NCBI GenBank assembly: GCA_018524725.1
Contig: JAEUWP010000188.1
Coordinates: 62,001-126,000 of the forward strand
Length of the DNA: 64,000 bases
Direction of reading: 5' to 3'
From: Podaxis mareebaensis
Taxonomy: Eukaryota; Basidiomycota; Agaricomycetes; Agaricales; Agaricaceae
Within the stretch, counting starts at the first letter, position 1; each line of letters begins with the position of its first letter. The notes below the pieces were generated by a model. It saw only the letters and a program-made list of their open reading frames with translations. It did no database searches and was not told the origin of the DNA. A program made the position numbers and the translations under genes. Positions 25,301-36,122 of this stretch are shown here, piece by piece.

Positions 25301-27789
25301 TAAGTACAGCGAGCAGCATCGAACAGCGCTTAACTGGCTACAGAGCGTGCATGTTTGCCTGTTTCATTTACAAATAGAACGACGGTTTGAAAGCCAGATA
25401 TCCTGATGAACGACGACGCTAAACCGAACCGATGCAAGTAATAAACGGAGGTGTTCATGTATGACATCCCTACATCGCACATTGTCAAGAAGGTCCAAAG
25501 CAGAGTGTCCCGTAGACGGGTTCGGGGCCCATACGGTGCAATATGACTCCTGGGTGAAGGGCGCCACGACTGTGAAACCGGAACGAGGGGAAACTTATGT
25601 GAGATATAATTAACTGACCCGAAATGGATTCCAATAGACTCTATAAGAATAGGTTGACATAACGACCTACACAGTAGCAGGACAACGAGCATGCTCGAGA
25701 CCCGGAATTATGTAGTCCCAAGGACCTACAAAGCCTCATGTACACTGACAGAGGCCTTGTCAGTACGACGACACGAGAGATGAGGGACCTGGTTCGATGG
25801 ATCGGTTTAGTCAAATGAAATGGGCCATCAATAACGGCACCACCTAAATCCGATGAAAACGACAAAGAGTCGACGCTGTCTTTTCTTCTGGAGAAATACA
25901 GCACCCATGAAAGTCAAAAACGACCAGGGAGAGAGAGATGAGCTGGAGGATCAGGATAACCCTTTACCCAACGAGTGTAAAATCTATTTACCCGTATGAT
26001 TTTGCGTTCAATTCGCGCAGACGACCCCCACCAAGAACAAGGGAAAATCAGTGACCACGAATGCGAGACCAGCCTAGTTACCTTCGTCCTCAATCGACTC
26101 CCTCACTATCGCACATCAAACGGGAAGCTTGCTGGACTAAAGTGAGGGATCGGTTGATCAATGGGTTTCACAGACTTCAGGCGGTCCAGCCTCAGAAATC
26201 CAATTCAGAGGATGACGGTGTGGGCAGGTCTGAAAGTAACGGCCAAGCAACATTCGAGGCCGTTCGGGCACATCCAGTGTCTGTTCCATCTCGTCCCCTG
26301 GATATGAAGCCGCTGCGTGCACGATACAATCAAAGCCACTCCTTTACGTTAGAGGAGTTGATGCCTGCACATTGCGATGACCAAATGATAGTGGTAATGC
26401 AGCGGTGCCAGAGAGCCAGTGATGGGTGTTACAGTTGACGCCAACAGACAACGAAATCACTTGAAGGTCTGAAACTGGAGAGGCCTTGGGATGCTGTGGG
26501 TCCCTAGTAAAATCTTCGTCATAGCCAGAAACCCAGCTCGGGCTGGGTCAAGCAAATGAAAACAGGTGTCGCATGAGTTACAAGTTTTTTGGTAAAGCCT
26601 GAGTCAGTGTCAATTGTCTTTGAAGTGAAACAGCAAGTATAACACAATATTGCATCGCTAATCTGGGCTAATACTTGTGTTCGTAAGAGACTTGCTGCAA
26701 ATGAGGCTGCAACATCTATGAGGATGCCAAAACGGTGACTCATCTGGTTCGGGATCATGTAATCAGAAACTGATCAGTCGTGCCTCCTGGGACATCTTTG
26801 GTCTCTTGGTGTGGCGCGGGGCTAGCTCCTGGCTGCGGCCTTCCTGTTATCCAGCACTGACTGTCTGATACAACCTGAAGGCTTCCGCACGCGGCCAGTT
26901 CAACACCGGCCGAAACCCGAGCACAAATCGCGCAGTACCACCAAGATTGAATCCATATGCATTAATGATGTGAACGAATCTAAATGATAATCATATAGAT
27001 GAGCTAATGCATACTGGGGAGATAAGAATTGCGCAATAATCGGGAAAAAAGTTAACTATCTGGCACCATCCACAGAAAGAAGAGTTGGAAGAGTCGGATA
27101 TCGCACTACGCAGTCAGAAATGAGCGCAACTGACCGGGACACTCCAAAGGTGGATACTATGCATAGCAATCCTTCAGCCTCCGAGTGGAGTGTCAGCAAT
27201 CACTTCGGACAAGGGGCAGCCAGTAGCTGCTAACACACATGCCCTACGTGGACGCCAACCTCTTCCCTGAGAGAGTATCCTGACCATTTGAACCTTTCCA
27301 GATCGACAGACTACAATCTATATGGCGCAGTTACTGTCTGAGGAAAACCCTCCAGAGACAGACTCGGGAATGTTACGCTATGGTATGGGATCACTTGATA
27401 GTGCAATAGCAATATCTGGGTTCGTGCGTGTCACCGATTAGGATTCAGATCATGACAAGGCCACTCACTGATGATGAAGACGAAGAATGAATGATGACAA
27501 TAATGCTCCTGATTGAAACCTTGAGACCCAGAAATATATGATGAAAAAGAGGTTACTCCCTGTGGAAATTGCACAATGCAATAGTATGCAAAGAACACGG
27601 AAGAGGAAAAAAAAAAAGAGGGATGAAAAATGAAAAAGACACCGGGTAGGGATCAAACGTAGCGTTTTGTGCGAAACCAGCAGCCTGCTGCAGCTGTTCC
27701 ATACACATATATTCCACCTACCTGGTATCCAGACACATCCTATCAATGTGGCGGAGAACCTGGTAGCACGGTGTTGATCTTGATCTGCA
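22320..27789. other. About 5.5 kb without a recognisable gene
   Basis: The first 200 bases are the E2 promoter. The remainder has only short frames on both strands. The most protein-like are a plus-strand frame at 26061-26438 (125 codons, Gln/Ser-rich) and overlapping minus-strand frames at 25330-25904. Neither carries a motif I recognise and neither can be joined convincingly to neighbours. A run of A with scattered G lies near 27600-27640. The block may be gene-poor or decayed sequence. Confidence 0.4.
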
Positions 27790-30700
27790 TTAATCTTCGT
27801 CATCGCTGATTAAAATCATTCCGACATCCTCTGGACTCTCGGGCCATCGCATCCGCACCCACATCTTCGTCTCTTGTGAATACCAGACCTTTGCGTCATT
27901 CCTGATACTCTTGGTAATTTCATCAATAATCCTGCAGTGGGGTCCGCAATGAAAGACAGAAAGTCAAACCCGCGATAAGACGAAGCGAAAAGCCATAAAC
28001 GAGGTATCACGCACCGAATCTTCTCCTTCCAAAGTTCCGTAATCTTCTTCCTCTCCTCCTTCCCCACCATCTTCACCAGCTGATTCATCAAGGCCTTTGT
28101 AGCTTCAAACTCGCCATCCAAGAACTTCTGTCTCTCTTCCACGGGTTTCGCCATGATCGACTTCAACGCTTCCACCGCCTGAGGTGTTACATTTTTGGCC
28201 GGCGTAGGCTTCAATGCCGATTTTTGTGGAACTATCGCTAGAGGGGCTGGGATCGCGGGCTTGATCGTATCGCCTCTATTCGAACTAGGCGGGGTATCTA
28301 CACCATCTGACGGGAGACGGAGTCCGGGCGTCGACACCGAAGACGATGGCAACCTAGTACCGGACTCTGGAAGAACAAGCCCACTGCGCACGTTTCCCCG
28401 TCTCACCTTCAAAGAACCCTGTCTAGGGATCTCCGATGACGCAGAACGGGGCAACATATTCGGGCGAGGAGGACCAGCAACAACAGTCGGCAGTAGAGCT
28501 GGTTTCGGCGGGAGTTTGTGTGGCCTTGAGGCAGCCGTGGTCGTAACAGTCGTTCTTGACACTCCATTCGCGCTAGCGCCTAATTCATTGGCAAGTACAG
28601 GAGCGGAGGAACCAGACGAAATGGTACTCTGGTTCAACAACTCCCGGCCAACCCTCCTCAACCCTTCAACCATCCCGACCTTCCAATCAGGATTGTCAGC
28701 CTGAACCACACTACGAGAGGGTGTCGTCTGCCTCTGCGTGTCACCAGCACTGCTAATCGACATATCGCTGGCCACACTCTGTGCGCGTGCTACTGGTCCT
28801 TCCGCAGATTCGAGTTCCCCTAACTTTCTCTTCCGAGCACTCGACGGGCCCGAGTTAGAAAGAAGCGTTGGCCTTGACGAAGTCGTAGCTGGTGACGGCG
28901 GTTCCTGTGTTTGTGGTAGAGGCGCAGATGCGGGTGTAGGTGGAAACAAGGATACAGCTGAGGAAGATACCGTAACGGGCGTAGGCGCAGTTGGTAGTTG
29001 CGGGTCAGACTTTATAGATGTCGAGATACGCGCAGTTGGCGGTAGTGAAGCGGACGAGGATGTTGATGGTGTTGATGGTGTTGGTAGTGACGGTTCCGCA
29101 GTGGATGGTGGCGGGAAAGCGGTCACGGAGGATAGACTTGTTGCTGCGGTACCAGTGGCAGAACCTCCCAACGCCTTATTCGAGCCCGACGCCCGATTCA
29201 AATTGCCAGCCGTCAACGAATCCAGCGCATTCAAATGCGGGGAGGACGTTGGTGACGATGGTGACGGATACGCCATCGACGTTGAACCAGAAGCGATGAA
29301 AATCTCCACATCTCCCTTCCATCTCTTCTTCCTCACCTCTTCCTCTTTCCCCTCTCGCTCCTCCTCCTTCACCTTCCTCTTATGTGTCTCCTCCACTTGT
29401 TTCCGTTTACACACCGCTTTCAGTCCCTGCTTACGACTAAACTCCCCCAACCGCCTCTTCCTCTCAATCCTCGCAATCTCCCTCTGCTCCCACCTACAAA
29501 TCTCCTCCTCCTCCATCCCAGTTCTCCTCACCTCCTCCAACCTCTCCCTAAACCCCAACCTCTCCGCCAACTCCCGAAATTCAACCTTCTTATCCACCAC
29601 CACCACCTGGCCCTCCCCCTCCTCTCTCTCCTCAACACCCTCACCCTCCTCCTCCAACTCCCTAATCCTGACCTCCACAGCACTCCTGACCTCCCCACTC
29701 AACCTCCTCGCGCCCCTCCACTGCCTCAACACCTTCACCTCCCCACCCCGATCCGGACAATACCAAAACACAAACACATTCCACTCCCCCTCCCTCCCCT
29801 CCACCTTCCTCCCAAACTCATCCACACCCAACTTCCGACTAGCCCAAGCCTCAACAGCCTCCTCACCCTCCCTAAACTCCAACAACGCCCTTCTAGGCCC
29901 AAGTAAAATCTTCGCGGGCACAACACCACACGCAGAAAGACTCCAAGACGTGAGCCATGTCGCATTACACATATGTTTAGGTACGTTTTCCATAACGAGT
30001 GTCCGTTCGAGGTTCGGGGTGTATTGTTGATCTTGTGCGGAGAGCATGATGGAGGGTAGGATTGGGAATACGCCGTGTTTGTTGTTGAAATCGGGTTTGC
30101 CGATTGGGATGTAGACTGGTGTGGTGGGAGGGCTGGTGGGTGGTGGGCGGTCAATGTGTCGGATCGTGAATGGTCTTTCGTGGTTTGGTTTTGTTGTTGT
30201 TGGGGGGTGAGTGTGGGGAGGAGGCGGGGGAGGTACTTGAGGTTTTGGAGGGAGCAGTTTTGAGGTTGCGGTTGTGATTGAGGTCGAGGATTTGCGAGGT
30301 GCGGGTTGGGTATGTAGTGGCGGAGGCGGTGGGTCGTTGTCCATCATAGATGGTATAGGCGTCATAGGCATGGGTGGCATAGACATAGGAAAACCGCTCA
30401 GAGCCATGCACATTAGAGGGAATAACGGGTCGAAGTCCATCCCCAAGGGTGATTGCATGCTCTGCATCATAGGGTTCATATACGATGCCTGAGGCGGGGG
30501 AAGAGGAAGAGTTTGAAAGTCGAATTGGTAGGAGGGGTACGAAGATTCGTTGGCAAATATGGGAGAAATTTGAGTCGACTGGTCCATGGGTTGTGGAGGA
30601 TGATGGTATATATAGGATGCGGGATCTTGGTCATCGGAGTCTACAGTAGTCGACGATGTGGGGCCAGGAGCGGGGGTCAGAGACATATGGTCCATAGGCG

Positions 30701-31406
30701 CAACGAGTCCACTCGTCGTCCTAGTGGTATGCTTAGGCCTCTTTGCAGGATGTACTGGATCTTGGGAGGGCATCGCTACCGAGGCTGGAGGCCAAGCGGC
30801 TTGATGGTGAGTCTCGTCCATAACCGAGGAAGAGCTGGAAATAGGTGCAACTTTCTGCTTGCCCTTGTCCTTGATGTTCTGCACCATCTCGGCACTCTCC
30901 CTCTCGCGCCCCAATTTCTTGCGTAGTTTTCTCTGTCTCTTGGTTTCGTGTTTACCGTCGCCGAGTCCGAGTTCAATAGCGGCGGGTGGTAAAAGTGACA
31001 CTGGTTCGCCTTGAATGTTCGTTACACTGCCGTTAGGGTCTTGGTTTTGTGGAGGGGTACCACCCCATTTGCGTTTCCGAGTCCGAGCTTGCTGCAACAG
31101 ATCTACCCCAAAAAGGAAGAAACAGAGTTCCTCAGTCAACAATCCACGGGTGAAAAAATACACAACAACTGCACCTTGTTTAAATTTCTCGAGGCTGCGC
31201 GCAGACGCCTCAGGGAGCCGAAACAGAGGTATGGTCGACAAAAAGGTGCCCGGACGGGGTGATAATAGGACATCATCATCGGTCGGGGTTTCGGAGTCGC
31301 CCTGATAATCCAGCGAGTAATCACAAAGTTCAGTAATAACCTCGTCTTCAGAGTCGTCCTCTATCGCGATGGGTGAGTCGCGTGTGCCAGAGCCAGAGAT
31401 GATCAT
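27790..31406 (-). CDS. Large low-complexity protein with RRM-like segment, function unknown
   Basis: Translation from ATG 31404-31406 (MIISGSGTRDSPIAIEDDSE) runs open for about 1,130 codons. The product has a basic KR-rich block, a Met/Pro-rich segment, and an RRM-like stretch at mid-length (RTLVMENVPKH ... LLGPRRALLEFREGEEAVEAW). A charged coiled-coil-like region rich in Glu, Arg and Lys follows, then a Ser/Thr/Pro-rich tail and a helical end (VEERQKFLDGEFEATKALMN). An intron at 27932-28014 joins KEKIR to a final exon, 27790-27931, encoding IIDEITKSIRNDAKVWYSQE and ending in acidic ISDDED. Without splicing the frame stays open to 27816 with an unrelated tail, but the spliced end is more protein-like. 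A second, in-frame 87-nt intron may lie at 31088-31174. It may be a nucleic-acid-binding nuclear protein; that is inference. Confidence 0.75.
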
Positions 31407-31511
31407 GACCACAGTTGGTGGGAGGTCAAAGTGTAGAGCGGAGGCAACTTGGAATTTTACGTTACTTACATATGTACACACCCGATCACACGCGTGACAC
31501 ACATCGCCAGT
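31407..31511. promoter_or_regulatory. Short divergent promoter between two genes
   Basis: The ATG of the large minus-strand gene and the ATG of the PIG-L gene are separated by 105 bases, so both promoters or 5' UTRs must share or overlap this stretch. It contains no clear TATA box. Confidence 0.6.
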
Positions 31512-32475
31512 ATGTTCCACCACATACTTGTCCTCCTCGTTTCCTTCCTCGCAGCTTTTCTGTATTGGCCTTTTGATACTGGAAGCTTTGCACAGAAGAA
31601 TGGTCATTCAAGGGTTTTGGTTCTAACGGCACACCCCGATGATGAATGCATGTTCTTTGGGCCTACGATTCTGGGGCTCCATACTACCCAGAAGGATGTA
31701 GAGATTTACTCGCTTTGCCTGTCGATTGGCGATGCGGATGGTCTTGGTTCGGTTCGGCAACGCGAGTATCATCGTAGCTATGAAGTCCTTGGTGTCCCTG
31801 AGGAACGTCGCTGGATAGTCGATCATCCGTATGTTCTCCTGGGTCATGTCTGACTTCGGCCATTGGTTAATGCCGCAGCAGGGATCTGCAGGATAATATG
31901 ACCGCAACCTGGGACGCCGAGCTTATTCACAAAGTCGTCAGTCCTTATATCATTGACAACAACATCGACACTGTGGGCATTCTTTGTGTCCTTATGATGC
32001 TGCGCTTATTGAGCGCGTTTAGGTTCTGACGTTCGACCACGACGGTATATCCTCACACCCAAACCATAAAGCGCTCCCTCACGGCATCGCACATCTTATG
32101 AAATCATTCCACGCAGTAGGACGTCCCACACCCCGCCTCTACACCCTAATCACAGTCCCACTCTTCACAAAATACACGTCAATTTTCGCGCCTCTGCTCG
32201 CCAAATTTGATCTTGTAATAGCTCGGGTGTTGGGTTTCTTGATTGACTTTGCCGAGAAAGAAACTGCTCTCGGCACGGGGCTTCCTTTGTCAAGGCATGA
32301 TGTTGATCTCAATGCGCGAGGCATGCCAGTGTTTGTCTCTGGGATTCCGGAGTATTTCCGCGCGTTGAAGGCGATGCGTATGCATGCGAGCCAGCTGGTG
32401 TGGTTCCGGTGGCTCTATGTGTCGTTCTCGCGGTATATGTGGGTTAATGAGTGGCTAGAAGTCAGAGTGCATTGA
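31512..32475 (+). CDS. N-acetylglucosaminyl-phosphatidylinositol de-N-acetylase (PIG-L family)
   Basis: Catalyses the second step of GPI-anchor synthesis, removing acetyl from GlcNAc-PI on the cytosolic face of the ER. Three exons (31512-31828, 31882-31972, 32023-32475) give 286 residues, close to the family norm. An N-terminal hydrophobic anchor (MFHHILVLLVSFLAAFLYW) is followed by the zinc and catalytic motif HPDDE at about residue 41. Downstream are FFGPTILGL, LCLSIGDADGLGSVRQRE and the second metal motif FDHDGISSHPNH, split across the last intron. The C-terminal half keeps LVWFRWLYVSFSRYMWVNEW, typical of eukaryotic members. The start is the only ATG placing the hydrophobic anchor at the terminus. 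It is intact and lies head-to-head with the gene at 27790-31406. Confidence 0.95.
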
Positions 32476-32875
32476 ATTTATTGAATTTATCTTTTTTTTG
32501 GAGGAGCTTGAGGCGTTTGCTACTAACCACGATAGTCCTCCCGCTTTGCTAAGTGCGCCCTTGGCACTTTTGTTCTCCATTACCCCGGGGAAATCCTTTA
32601 TGTACGCCTGTTGGTAGTGTGGGACTCCGGCTAGCCCTCGTCTCTTATTTCACCTGAATTTGTCTTTTGACATTTCTTATTCCCTCTTGTATTTGTGCCT
32701 CGTATGCTAGACTTGCTCATAATGTATTGCTATTCTACGTGCCACTATCGTCCAACGTGATGATTATCAAGCGATGTCTCTTTCCGCGGATATCGCGCAG
32801 ACATGAGCTTCTAGTGCCTCATCAAGTACACGAGTTTTCCGAACAAAAACAAGAACATTTCGTGGCGCTAGACCT
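32476..32875. other. Intergenic region between convergent genes
   Basis: 3' flanks of the PIG-L gene and of the DUF1770-like gene. A T-run occurs near 32491-32499, shortly after the PIG-L stop. No gene seen. Confidence 0.5.
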
Positions 32876-33530
32876 CTACCGTTTTGACTCTTCCACCGAC
32901 TTGGACGTCAGACCCAGACTTTTCACCCATCGGCGCAACCAGCCAGCACCAGGGCCCTCCTTTGGTGGTGGCTTGGCACGTATGAGTTGTCCCAACTTTG
33001 ACCCCAAATGGGCAGAATAGGGAGTCAAGAAGTAGCTGGCAATCGCCCTGTCCAGTAGCTATTCAGAGACACAGGTATGGAAAAAAATACGGCGATATTT
33101 GGACATACCAAAGAGCACCTTGCAGCAATGGGCTAATAACCTGGTCCCGCATTGTGATCCAAAGAACCTTTTTCCATTGCACATGGATCACTTCCTTTGG
33201 ACTCGGACTCTGGGCGACAACACCGGTCTCTTCCGCAATATCAACCTTGCCTGACGATGAGTGGAGCTCGAGCTTGTCATAATCCTTCAACAAGTCGTCA
33301 ACACTCGAGTGGTGATGGTACTGAGACACAGATGCAGTGTCATCACGAATGCGTTCGACTTGGACATATGGACTGATGCTACGGAGGTAGCTGTACTCGA
33401 AGCGGAGGTCTGGAATGACAGGAAGTTTGGCTCTGTGTTTACGACGGTTGTGGTGGAGATCTCCCCAGAGTTGGTCGTCTTCTGTGCGATTCCGACGGTG
33501 GTGATGGAAGAGGTGTGGATGGGAGGTCAT
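32876..33530 (-). CDS. DUF1770/Atg43-like protein (5' end unresolved)
   Basis: The body exon encodes a His/Arg-rich start, then PVIPDLRFEYSYLRSI, an acidic linker, and VIHVQWKKVLWITMRDQVIS followed by PLLQGALW. After an intron at about 33060-33110 the protein continues LLDRAIASYFLTPYSAHLGS and ends in a basic tail VEESKR with a TAG stop at 32876. The spacing PDLRFE-x-SYL ... W-x-x-x-x-RDQ-x-x-x-PLLQG-x-x-W matches, from memory, the fungal DUF1770 family, one member of which (fission yeast Atg43) is an outer-mitochondrial-membrane mitophagy receptor. That function is not demonstrable here. The listed start is the first clean ATG in the body exon. Upstream exons reaching to about 34014 (a frame with SIPGPDSETAG before GTAAGT) are possible, but I could not find a splice chain without a stop. 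Confidence 0.6.
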
Positions 33531-35108
33531 TGGCTCGTACCTGTGTCTGTTTCTCCAGAGGCTCAACGCGCGCGAACCCACTCTGTCACCCCCGAACTGA
33601 TCTGGTCCGGAACGGCCGCTAAGAACGCCCTGCCGGCGACGTACCGAAAGTGTTCAGTGTTCGGCAACACAGTATTTGTATTTGGTGAGCAATAGCGAGT
33701 TTGCTGATGGCGATGTAACAGGGGACCCAACGTCGCATCCTGGGGGTACAGTATAGTATCCATCGACGTCACCGCCCTTACAAGGATTGTGTTTTGAAAC
33801 AACAGCCTCGCCGGTCGCATCAGCCGCGTCCGGAGTGCCAGCCGAGGCTAACTGATCCATCAAGGCAACCTGCTCCCTTAACCATACTTACACCTGCCGT
33901 CTCGGAGTCTGGACCTGGAATGCTCATTAAACTGGCCGACGACCAAATGAAGACGCATCTTTTCATCAACCCGCAGCTTGGTCGTCCCACAATGAATGAT
34001 TCGCCGTGAATCATAGCTGGTCATACATACGCATCAAGCAGTCTCACACCATACCACAACACCACAACAAATACTCTCTCGAGAATGTTCCAAACGCCGC
34101 ATAACCCTTGGACCCGCGTCTCCATTGGTAGCAGGTGCAATTTGTCCTATTCAGCGCGGAGGGCGGTGTACACTGTCCGTCTCTCAGACGCGCCCCCCCT
34201 CCCTCTCCGAAATCCGCGCAGAGCCCCCCGCTCTAACCTCTCCCCCGTCCGTCATCCCCCCATCGCAGCCCCCGTCGCCTAACAACGATTCAATCACCAT
34301 CATATCTTCTACTGGTCGTCTAACCACCGTTCTATCTCAGTCTGCGAGTGCCGCGACAATCCACACGCGTGTTGTTGGCTGAATGCACCCTCCTTCGGAT
34401 GATAGAATCGTTCCTCTTTGGCTCCTATCAAAGTTGTGGGCAGTGCTTTTCAATAGCGCTCGCCATCTCCTCACCATAACCCTTAACCCGCCGCCCCGCC
34501 TTGCACTTCTCCGAGTCCGACGTGCCTTCCATTCGTTGTCATTTCCGTCTCCGCGTGCTTCGCCTTGGACACCCCGCCCCATTATCCCCCCCAAAAAAAC
34601 CAACAATAGAACCAAGATATCGTTTGCAAAGTGCTATTCACAGCTTTGCACCCCGGCCTCGTCTCAATTTGCTTGCTCCTGTTTCTAATCCCATTGTATC
34701 CAAATCAATGGGATGACACGACATGACAGAAATCGACTTTGGTCTAAATATACACATGCTAAATCCCGATTTATGGAAAAGCTTCTTTGCTTCGTAGCCT
34801 CGTGTTTTGGCTTGGTATGCACGAGCTTGGAATGCCAATTCGGACGCGCAGCCACAGCCCGACGCATATATATAGGGAGGACTTGCTCCCTCCGAGTCCC
34901 CCACCAAGGCGATCCTCCGCGTTCATGTACACAGCATTGTTGCGATAACGCATCCCCCATCAACTTGCGACGTCATTGCCCTCTCTTCTCTATCTTGTCT
35001 ACTTCACCTCATCCTGCGTCTTCTTCCTTTGACTATATAACCCGGCCCTGACTCTTTCGAACACACCCTAATTTTCTTCACTTCCCTTCACAACACAATC
35101 TCACCACA
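33531..35108. other. Possible upstream exons, then intergenic region
   Basis: 33531-34014 may hold 5' exons of the minus-strand DUF1770-like gene. From 34085 two plus-strand frames in the same phase (34125-34382 and 34383-34688) are rich in Pro and Ser and separated by one TGA, but lack motifs. The end is the promoter of the next gene. Confidence 0.4.
35033..35040 (+). promoter_or_regulatory. TATA box of the DUF6699-type gene
   Basis: CTATATAA, 69 bases before ATG 35109, followed by a C/T-rich leader with CACAACACAATCTC just before the start, a usual fungal promoter layout. Confidence 0.65.
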
Positions 35109-36122
35109 ATGTCCTCTCCTCCGCGCGCCCGCTTCCATCCCCAACCCCCCTCCACTGCTTCCTCTTCCTCTCCCTCTCAATCCTCCACTGCTTCCTCCCT
35201 TCCTGTTTCTCAACATCGCGAACATCAGGACCAGGACCAACTCAAGCCGCAATTCACCGAGTTCTCCCTCCATCTCTTGCTCGAGTCAACCCAAGAACCC
35301 ATCTCAGAACTACAATTGCACTCCCGTATCCTCTGGGACGTCCGCCAGGACCCTCTCAGCTTTGTCCAATTCTCTGAACAACTTGGCACGATGCTCACAC
35401 CTGCTGTATTGGCAGAGCCTGCCACGAGTCCGCCTGTTGCGGTGTTGAAGGTCGTGTGCGAGTATCCAACGCGGTGGGAGGTCTTCGTTCATGCTTCGGC
35501 GTCTGGTAGGGCGGGAGGCGCGGGTCCAGGAACAAGGAATACGTTTCCTGTGTACCCACCACCTCCTTCCCCGATGGGTCATGCGAGGTCGTCCTCGGCT
35601 TCCCCGAGGAGGCCCGCGACGAATATTGCGCCTGTACCGGCTAGACCTGTTATACCCAACATCCCCCTCCCGGGTTCCAGGTCCAAGCTCACTGTCGCTA
35701 CCGACTTGACTCACGCGCATGCAAATGCGTCACCGCGGAAAGAAGGGATAACAATTGGAGACTTACTATTTGGGATCTACAACCACTTGCACACCGTCCC
35801 CATGCACCGTGACGAATTCGAGGCACTGCCAAAGAAGCAGAGGGACCGCATTGCGGAAGCGTACCATAAGAGGCAGAAGATGTCACCTACGTCGCCCGTC
35901 GCTCCCGGTGGTGGCTTCACCTTTCCGCCGATGGGAGGTGTGATGACCGCCGCCTCTACATCTTCATCCGTCGCCTCTTCTAGTGCTGCTACGTCTTCTG
36001 CTGTGAATGATGTAGGCGCCAAAAAAGTGGATACGCTGTTGAAGACGACGTGGTTTGCGGGGATGAGTGTTGTTCCGGAGCAGGAGTTGACTGTTATTTT
36101 GTCGTTGAAGAGACCGAATTAG
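35109..36122 (+). CDS. DUF6699-type protein, intronless
   Basis: A single open frame of 337 codons with no need for introns, unlike nearly all neighbours. After a Ser/Pro-rich 35-residue start comes a folded part: FTEFSLHLLLESTQEPISEL, ILWDVRQDPLSFV, VLKVVCEYPTRWEVFVHA. A Pro/Ser/Arg-rich linker of about 60 residues follows, then TVATDLTHAHANAS and ITIGDLLFGIYNHLHTVPMH, KKQRDRIAEAYHKRQ, and at the end VDTLLKTTWFAGMSV and LTVILSLKRPN. The split beta-strand / TIGDLL-x-x-IY / W-FAG-x-S pattern is what I recall for DUF6699 domains in basidiomycetes. Function unknown. There is no signal peptide, so probably cytosolic or nuclear. ATG 35109 follows a good TATA box. Confidence 0.8.
   Translation: MSSPPRARFHPQPPSTASSSSPSQSSTASSLPVSQHREHQDQDQLKPQFTEFSLHLLLESTQEPISELQLHSRILWDVRQDPLSFVQFSEQLGTMLTPAVLAEPATSPPVAVLKVVCEYPTRWEVFVHASASGRAGGAGPGTRNTFPVYPPPPSPMGHARSSSASPRRPATNIAPVPARPVIPNIPLPGSRSKLTVATDLTHAHANASPRKEGITIGDLLFGIYNHLHTVPMHRDEFEALPKKQRDRIAEAYHKRQKMSPTSPVAPGGGFTFPPMGGVMTAASTSSSVASSSAATSSAVNDVGAKKVDTLLKTTWFAGMSVVPEQELTVILSLKRPN

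Noticed and set aside
25330..25904. Minus-strand frames considered as a fungal-specific kinase fragment
   Set aside because: The resemblance was limited to a few residues. No catalytic HRD or DFG-like motif could be found in any frame.
28195..30030. Long plus-strand frames (up to 430 codons) opposite the large minus-strand gene
   Set aside because: They mirror the low-complexity Ser/Pro/Glu-rich coding strand. The minus-strand frame has coherent segments, a good start and a sensible spliced C-terminus.
33261..33695. Plus-strand frame of 144 codons over the DUF1770-like gene
   Set aside because: The minus strand carries the recognisable conserved core and an adjoining spliced C-terminal exon. 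The plus frame has no motif.
34125..34688. Two same-phase plus-strand frames separated by one TGA, suggesting stop read-through
   Set aside because: Both are low-complexity Pro/Ser-rich sequence without motifs. The only intron that would remove the stop is about 37 nt, shorter than others in the window.
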